Of a stretch of 64,000 nt of DNA, positions 58,855-64,000 are shown in pieces. The stretch is from UBA5704 sp036264355. Its GTDB lineage: Bacteria; Acidobacteriota; Thermoanaerobaculia; Multivoradales; UBA5704. The stretch's first letter is position 1; each line of letters begins with the position of its first letter. The notes beneath the pieces are model-generated. The model had not been told where the DNA came from and searched no databases. It saw only the letters and a list, made by a program, of their open reading frames with translations. The translations under genes and the position numbers were made by a program. The stretch is from positions 3,593 to 67,592 of the forward strand of contig DATARD010000135.1 in NCBI GenBank assembly GCA_036264355.1, given 5' to 3'.

Positions 58855-60805
58855 GCTCTTTCTCGAACACCGCTTTCAACGACGGCACGAGCACCCAGAG
58901 CAGGCGCTCCGAGCGGACGCGGACCTCCGCCGTGCCCTGCATGCCGTTGTGATAGCGGTAGGTCTTCCCCTCCGCCTCGAAGGTCGGCGACGGCAGGTGC
59001 GCCTTGACCACCACCACCGGCCCGGTGACCTGCACCGTCTGCGCGATCGCCGGCCCGAGCGCGCGCTGCGCCTCGCCGGGGCCGATCACCTCGTCGCTGA
59101 CCGAGCCCACGGCGAGCTTCTGGTAGGCGTAGCGGTAGCCGGAGATCTCCAGCCGCAACGGCTGGCCGGCGCGCAAGAGCGGCCGGTACTGCCCCGGCAC
59201 CACCACGGTCACCGTCGGCTCCGTGCTGCCGGCGGCGAGCGAGAGCACGGTCTGCCCCGGTTGCAGGTACTGCCCCGGGCGGACCAGGACGTCGTTGATG
59301 ACGCCCGCGGCGGGCGACCGGAGATAGCGCTCCTCCAGGCGGGCACGGGCCAGCTCGCGCTCGGCGCGCAGCCCGATCAACGCCTGCTCCGCCGCGCCGC
59401 TCGACGGATCGCGCAGCCGGTTGATGAGCTGGAGATTGAACTCGCGCTCGGCGCGGTCGAGGTCGGCGCGCTCGCGGCTGTCGTCGAAGCGCACCAGGAG
59501 CTGCCCGGCCTCGACCCGTTGCCCGGGAGCGATCTCGACGCCGACCACCATGCCCGGATTGCGCGCCGTCAGATCGGCCCGGCCGCCGGTCTCGACCACG
59601 GCGACGCCGGAGGCGTACTCGTCGATCGTCCCCAGCCAGGCATAGAGGAGGAAGCCGGCGAGCGCCGCCACCAGCACCCAGTAGGACCAGCGCGCCCAGG
59701 CCGGTGAGATGCGCAGCGGATCGGCCTGGGTCTTCGGACGGAGCGTCTGCTCCACCACCTCGCGGCGGAAGAGGTTGGCGTCCGGCCCGCCGAGCGCCTC
59801 GGCGGCCACGCCGTCGCGGTCGGCGAGCACCTGGGCGGCCAGCGACGGCGCGGCCTGCGCGGCGAGGCGTTCGAGATCCTCCTCCTCGCGGTCGCCGAAT
59901 TCGGGCTTGCTCCCCTCGCGGACCGCGACGAGAACTCCCAGCTCGTGCCCGGCCGCGGTGACCGGCACGGCCAGCAGGCGCTCATCGCCGCGCCCGAGCG
60001 GGTCGTCCGCGCTGCGGTCGTAGCGGGGATCCTCGGCGGCCCGCGGCACGCGCACCGGCAGACCGCTGCGCAGCACGAAGCTGACCAGCCCCACCGCCGC
60101 GCTCTCGTAACGCCGGGCCGAGCTGTCCGGCTCGCGCGCCCACAGCTCCTCTTTCTCGGCATCGAACACCAGGAAGTAGGCACGGTCCGCCTGGACCAGA
60201 TCGCGGGCCGCCTCCGCCACCAGGTCCGCGATCTGCTCGGGATCGTCGAGCAGGGAGAGCCGGCGCAGCAGCTCGACCAGCACGCTGCCCGAAATCCGCT
60301 GCGGCTCCTCCACCGTCTGCGCCGCGCTCTCCCCGGCCCGCCGCACCGCCGTCCGCAGCAGAGCGTCGAGCTCGCGCGGCGCCGGGGGGGCCTGGCTCAG
60401 GTAGTACAGCCGCGACTCGTCGATCAGCTCCTGGAAGATCGACAGATCGGAGCCGCCCGCCAGGACGAGCCGGATGGGAGGCGGCGCCGGAACGTCCTCG
60501 ACTCCGGTGACCAGCTCCCGCGCCACCGCCGCCGCGATCGCCGGTCCAAGACAGAGCACCCCGACCCGCCGGCTCTCCAGCACCCGCCGCGCCGCCGCCG
60601 CGTCCGGCACCGCCAGGATCTCGTACTCCCCGCGCGCCAGGCTGCGCAACGGAGCCTCGACCGCGCCGCCCCCCACCAGCAGCACTGCGAGCCGCGGCAA
60701 CGCATCCGCCGGCAGGACGGACCGGTCGAGGTCCTCCTGCGCCATCTCGGCGGTCTCGTCGATCCCGGCATTGGGCATCAGCCCACGGTTCGGTAGCGTG
60801 CTCAT
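58847..60805 (-). CDS. Pseudo-receiver/GAF/HlyD membrane fusion protein
   Basis: 652 residues from the ATG at 60805. Residues 35-150 resemble a response-regulator fold (LAVLLVGGG, LESRRVGVLCLGP, IRLVLAGGSD) but without the phosphoacceptor Asp. Residues about 165-330 form a GAF domain (LLDDPEQIADLVAEAARDLV, AYFLVFDAE, LLAVPVTAAGHELGVLVAVR). After a linker, one membrane helix (SYWVLVAALAGFLLYAWLG, near 385) leads to a HlyD-type periplasmic adaptor: DEYASGVAVVET, AGVINDVLVRPGQYLQPG barrel and lipoyl-like repeats. It would connect the inner-membrane exporter to the cell surface and appears to carry its own cytoplasmic sensor. I know of few adaptors with this N-terminal fusion. Confidence 0.85.
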   Translation of the reverse strand: MSTLPNRGLMPNAGIDETAEMAQEDLDRSVLPADALPRLAVLLVGGGAVEAPLRSLARGEYEILAVPDAAAARRVLESRRVGVLCLGPAIAAAVARELVTGVEDVPAPPPIRLVLAGGSDLSIFQELIDESRLYYLSQAPPAPRELDALLRTAVRRAGESAAQTVEEPQRISGSVLVELLRRLSLLDDPEQIADLVAEAARDLVQADRAYFLVFDAEKEELWAREPDSSARRYESAAVGLVSFVLRSGLPVRVPRAAEDPRYDRSADDPLGRGDERLLAVPVTAAGHELGVLVAVREGSKPEFGDREEEDLERLAAQAAPSLAAQVLADRDGVAAEALGGPDANLFRREVVEQTLRPKTQADPLRISPAWARWSYWVLVAALAGFLLYAWLGTIDEYASGVAVVETGGRADLTARNPGMVVGVEIAPGQRVEAGQLLVRFDDSRERADLDRAEREFNLQLINRLRDPSSGAAEQALIGLRAERELARARLEERYLRSPAAGVINDVLVRPGQYLQPGQTVLSLAAGSTEPTVTVVVPGQYRPLLRAGQPLRLEISGYRYAYQKLAVGSVSDEVIGPGEAQRALGPAIAQTVQVTGPVVVVKAHLPSPTFEAEGKTYRYHNGMQGTAEVRVRSERLLWVLVPSLKAVFEKEHG

Positions 60806-60944
60806 CGTCGCCTGCCCCAGGTCTCCTTCACGTACGGAGCTGAGCCTTCTGAGTTTACACGGTCCCGGGGCGCGGTATTCTGCCCGAGGAACTTTCCTTC
60901 TCCAATTCCGTATGAACGTGGAGAGGACAACGAGAGGAGATTTT

Positions 60945-63740
60945 TTGCGACTCGTCCCTGTGCTGCTCCTTGGTTTCGCGATCCTCCATCTGCCGTTCTC
61001 CACGGCCGCCGCCGCGCCACACCTCGTCGCCGATCTCAACACCGGGCCGGCCGCCGATCCGGTCTCGATCCTCCTGAGCCAGGATGACGCGTTGACGATC
61101 GTCCACGACGGTGTCCTGTATTTTTCGGCGACCGACCCAGCGCATGGCCAGGAGCTCTGGCGGAGCGACGGCACGGCGGCGGGGACCTATCGCCTGACCG
61201 ATATCTGCGCCGGCCGCTGCGACTCCTCGCCGGACAATCTCACAATGTCCCGCGGTCATCTGTTCTTCACCGCGGACGACGGCTTCTCGGGGCGCGAGCT
61301 GTGGCAGAGCGACGGCACGCCGGGGAGCGAGCAGCGGGTGCGCGACCTCTGCCCGGGGCCGTGCAGCAGCGCTCCGTACAGTCTGCTCGACAGCGGTGAC
61401 GCCCTGTTCTTCGCCGCCTCGAACGGGCAGGGTCAACAGCTTTGGCGCTCCGACGGCACGCCCGGCGGCACAACCCTCGTTGCGACCCCCTGCGATCTCC
61501 AACCCGGCCAGGTGCAGTGTATCGGCCGGTTGCAGCAGGTGGGCCGTTGGCTCTTCTTCACCGTCACCACGGACACGTTCTCTCTCTGGCGCAGCGACGG
61601 CACGCCCGGCGGCACCGGTCCGTTCAACGATCCCGCGGCGGTCGCGGTCCCCTGGTTGACCTATCTGATCACCGACGGCGACCGCGCGTTCTTTCTCACT
61701 CAGGACGCGCTCTGGCGGACCGATGGCACCGTCGCCGGAACGGCGAGGATCAAGGCCCTCAGCGATCTCCTCCCGCCGCCGGCCCAGGTGTACAACACGC
61801 AGGCCCAGATCTGGAACGGTCTCCTCTTCCTCTTTCTTGGCAACAACGTGGCCATCGTGTCGGACGGCACGGCGGACGGCACGATCAGCTTTCCGGCGAT
61901 CCCCTCGTTCTCCGGCGGCAGCTCTCTCGTGCCGCTCCCTGACGCTCTGCTCTTCGTCTCGGAGGAGCACGGCCCGCCCAGCAGTCTCTGGCGGACTCGC
62001 GGCACGGCGGCCACGACGGAAAGAATTTTCGACCTCAACGGGCTCGATGATCCCAGCAACGAAGATTTCATCATCGACCTCACCCCGCTAGGCGACCGCG
62101 CCCTCTTCCGGGTCGAGAGGTGGGACACCAAGGCCGTCGAGATCTGGGAGACGGACGGCACGGCGGCCGGAACGCGGCAGCTCCAGGGAGTCGAGCCCGG
62201 CAGCGCCGATTTCCCGATGTTTCCCGCCGGCTCCCAGGCCTACTTTCAGCGCATCGCCCTCCCCGCCGTGGAGCTCTGGCGCACCGACGGCACGGCGGCT
62301 GGAACCTTCCCGGTGCACGGCTTCGGCAGCGGCCCCGGCTCGTCCGGCCCCCTCGCCCAGGCGGCGCTCGGCGACCGGCTCATCTTCTCGGCGCAGACCG
62401 CCGAGCACCGCGCTCCCCTCTTCCGCTCCGACGGCACCCCGGCGGGCACCCGGCGATTGAGCGGACCGGCGAGCGACAGCGCATCGTGGGCGACGGGATT
62501 CACCCCGGCCGGCAATCGCCTCTTCTTCTTTTCATCGGCGGCGGTGACCTATCCGGGGACTGACGTCTGGCACCTGGCGGCGAACGGGCTCTGGTGGACG
62601 GACGGCACGCCGGGCGGCACCGCCGAGGTCGCCAGCAAGATCGTCAGCTTCTCGCCCGTCGGAGCACTGGACCGCAAGCTCCTGTTCGCCGGGGCCGACA
62701 GCATTCCGCTCTATTTTGGCGGTCCGGACATCGAGCTCTGGAGCAGCATCGGCAACACATCGGGCCATCCGGGCGGCCCGGGAACGGTCCGGGTCAAAAA
62801 CATCAACCCGTTCCAGGACGACACCCACGAGCACCATACCTGCACCGCGGCCAGCTCCTCGCCAGGACCGGGTGTGCAGGTGAACGGTGGCCTGATCGTG
62901 TTTGCCGCCGATGATGGAACGGCCGGCCGCGAGCTGTGGGCGACGGACGGCTCGCGCGCCGGCACCCGGCTGGTGCGCGACATCAATCCGGGGCGCTCGA
63001 ACGTGCCGCCGGCTCCCGAGTGTAGCAGCCGCTCCACCACCGGCCTGCCGTCCGATCCGCAAGGATTCGTCCGCTTCCGCCAGGGCGCGCTCTTCACCGC
63101 CGACGACGGCGTGCACGGCCGCGAGCTGTGGTGGACCGACGGCACCTGGCAGGGGACGCGCCGTGTCGCCGATCTCCGCCCGGGCGCCGCGGGCTCCGAG
63201 CCGCACGATCTGACGGCGTTCCGCAACGCGGTCTACTTCATCGCCTCACCGGACGGCCACGGGGAGAGTCTCTGGCGCACCGACGGCACAGCCCGCGGCA
63301 CGATCATGGTCGCCGACCTCAAGGTGGGAGGCACGACGTCCTGGGCGCGAAGCCTCACCGCCGCCGGTGACCAGCTCTTCCTCGCCGTCTACAACGAGAG
63401 CACCGGACCCGAGCTCTGGGTGAGCCGCGGTGACGCCACGTCGACCCGGATGGTCGTCGACCTGCGGCCCGGCCCGGCAGGCTCCTCGCCGCAAGAGCTG
63501 ACCGCCGCCGGCAACGTGATCGTCTTCGCCGCCGACGACGGCGAGCACGGCCAGGAGCCCTGGCGCAGCGACGGCACCGCCGCCGGCACCGTCCGCCTGG
63601 GCGACATCAACCCCGGCCGCGACGCCTCCTCGCCAGGCCCGTTCACCGTCGCCGGCCCCTGGATCTTCACCGGCGCCTACGATCCGGAGCACGGCCGCGA
63701 GCTGTGGGCCATTCCGCTGGCCGAAGCTTTGCACCCCTAG
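60945..63740 (+). CDS. Secreted ELWxxDGT-repeat protein 1
   Basis: About 931 residues. A signal peptide (LRLVPVLLLGFAILHLPFST) precedes about fifteen repeats of some 50 residues, each with (E/S/A)LW(R/Q/E)(S/T)DGT followed by AGT and a DI/DL-pG stretch, plus LFFTADDG and LYFSATD strands. Repeats of this kind form beta-propeller-like secreted proteins common in Acidobacteriota; function unknown. I prefer the TTG at 60945 because GAGAGGA precedes it and the downstream paralogue also starts TTGCGA after GAGAGGA; an ATG at 60912 is in frame but has no good ribosome site. It is divergent from the transport operon. Confidence 0.85.
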   Translation: MRLVPVLLLGFAILHLPFSTAAAAPHLVADLNTGPAADPVSILLSQDDALTIVHDGVLYFSATDPAHGQELWRSDGTAAGTYRLTDICAGRCDSSPDNLTMSRGHLFFTADDGFSGRELWQSDGTPGSEQRVRDLCPGPCSSAPYSLLDSGDALFFAASNGQGQQLWRSDGTPGGTTLVATPCDLQPGQVQCIGRLQQVGRWLFFTVTTDTFSLWRSDGTPGGTGPFNDPAAVAVPWLTYLITDGDRAFFLTQDALWRTDGTVAGTARIKALSDLLPPPAQVYNTQAQIWNGLLFLFLGNNVAIVSDGTADGTISFPAIPSFSGGSSLVPLPDALLFVSEEHGPPSSLWRTRGTAATTERIFDLNGLDDPSNEDFIIDLTPLGDRALFRVERWDTKAVEIWETDGTAAGTRQLQGVEPGSADFPMFPAGSQAYFQRIALPAVELWRTDGTAAGTFPVHGFGSGPGSSGPLAQAALGDRLIFSAQTAEHRAPLFRSDGTPAGTRRLSGPASDSASWATGFTPAGNRLFFFSSAAVTYPGTDVWHLAANGLWWTDGTPGGTAEVASKIVSFSPVGALDRKLLFAGADSIPLYFGGPDIELWSSIGNTSGHPGGPGTVRVKNINPFQDDTHEHHTCTAASSSPGPGVQVNGGLIVFAADDGTAGRELWATDGSRAGTRLVRDINPGRSNVPPAPECSSRSTTGLPSDPQGFVRFRQGALFTADDGVHGRELWWTDGTWQGTRRVADLRPGAAGSEPHDLTAFRNAVYFIASPDGHGESLWRTDGTARGTIMVADLKVGGTTSWARSLTAAGDQLFLAVYNESTGPELWVSRGDATSTRMVVDLRPGPAGSSPQELTAAGNVIVFAADDGEHGQEPWRSDGTAAGTVRLGDINPGRDASSPGPFTVAGPWIFTGAYDPEHGRELWAIPLAEALHP

Positions 63741-63778
63741 GATCAGCAGACATTTCAATCCTGAGAGGAAACAACACC

Positions 63779-64000
63779 TTGCGATTCATTCCTGCCTTGC
63801 TCTTCCTCGGACTGACATCTTCCGTGGCCACCGCCGCGCCGCATCTCGTCGCCGACCTCAACACCGGGCCGGCCTTCGATCCGCTCTCGATCAGCCTGAC
63901 CGCGGACAGCGGCATGACGATCGCCCAAGACGGCGTGCTCTACTTCTCCTCCAGCGACCCGGCGCATGGCCAGGAGCTCTGGCGGAGCGACGGCACGGAG
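63779..64000 (+). CDS. Secreted ELWxxDGT-repeat protein 2, partial
   Basis: Starts at a TTG with GAGAGGA upstream and encodes LRFIPALLFLGLTSSVATAA as signal peptide, then PHLVADLNTGPAFDPLSISL, nearly the same as paralogue 1, and a first DPAHGQELWRSDGT repeat before the window ends. A tandem duplicate of the preceding gene, 38 bp after its stop. Confidence 0.9.
   Translation, partial: MRFIPALLFLGLTSSVATAAPHLVADLNTGPAFDPLSISLTADSGMTIAQDGVLYFSSSDPAHGQELWRSDGTE

Noticed and set aside
60806..60944. A leader peptide (bacteriocin precursor) for the C39 exporter
   Set aside because: No small frame with a double-glycine leader and ribosome site was seen here or in 54434-54609.

Overview
The window is GC-rich (roughly two thirds G+C by eye) and bacterial. 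The nearest fit is an Acidobacteriota-type genome, perhaps Thermoanaerobaculia-like. That is an inference from the tandem secreted ELWxxDGT-repeat proteins, the very large NRPS/PKS genes, the C39-peptidase exporter and the TIR/TPR STAND protein; no rRNA is present to confirm it.

Layout. (1) 1-24277, minus strand: two coupled megasynthase genes. The upstream one (24277 to 11504) is KS-AT-ACP followed by three C-A-T modules. The downstream one starts at 11504 (TGATG overlap) with a fatty-acyl-AMP ligase (FAAL), then ACP and three C-A-T modules, and leaves the window inside a fourth C domain. An in-frame amber codon at 10533-10535 cuts the FAAL. (2) 24.4-27.9 kb, plus strand: a small RelE/YafQ-type toxin-antitoxin pair and a TIR-NB-ARC-TPR protein. 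(3) 27.9-37.6 kb: housekeeping and metabolic genes (Glu/Leu-type dehydrogenase, GT-C membrane glycosyltransferase, SMC, a secreted repeat protein, a DinB-like protein). Intergenic and C-terminal sequence here carries 21- and 42-bp tandem repeats. (4) 37,647-46,353: tRNA-Thr(CGT) followed by an 8.6-kb decaying mobile element or phage-satellite remnant. It has AlpA-like regulators, an HNH nuclease, a DUF1376-like replication protein with internal iteron-like repeats and a DnaC-like loader. It ends in a toxin-antitoxin cluster (PemK/MazF-like, XRE, HigA-like antitoxin plus a possible PIN-like protein). Several of its small genes are broken by one-base frameshifts while others are intact. (5) 46,451-54,433, minus: a third NRPS (C-A-T-C-A-T-C) with an atypical second A domain and no thioesterase. 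(6) 54.6-64 kb: leucine dehydrogenase and a GT2 glycosyltransferase; a C39-peptidase ABC exporter coupled to an unusual pseudo-receiver/GAF/HlyD membrane-fusion protein; then two tandem ELWxxDGT secreted proteins, the second cut by the window edge.

How it may work together. The three megasynthases look like one lipopeptide (FAAL-initiated) pathway that has been split by insertion of, or rearrangement around, unrelated genes. Specificity residues read by eye suggest Ala, unknown and Ser on the FAAL protein; Pro-like, Ser and Ser after a malonyl extension on the PKS-NRPS; and Ile/Val plus an unknown on the third. No thioesterase, reductase, epimerase or phosphopantetheinyl transferase is visible. 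The C39 exporter/HlyD pair could export the product, but this is only proximity.

The most distinctive feature of the window is that several unrelated short repeat families sit in frame inside linkers of the megasynthases and other multidomain proteins: a dispersed palindromic GC-rich element, 9-bp KD(L/I) repeats, a 15-bp KRGIE repeat and a 20-bp perfect palindrome. The two serine modules of the PKS-NRPS also lie in a 3.16-kb tandem duplication whose borders fall at the same FVPDP motif of successive A domains.
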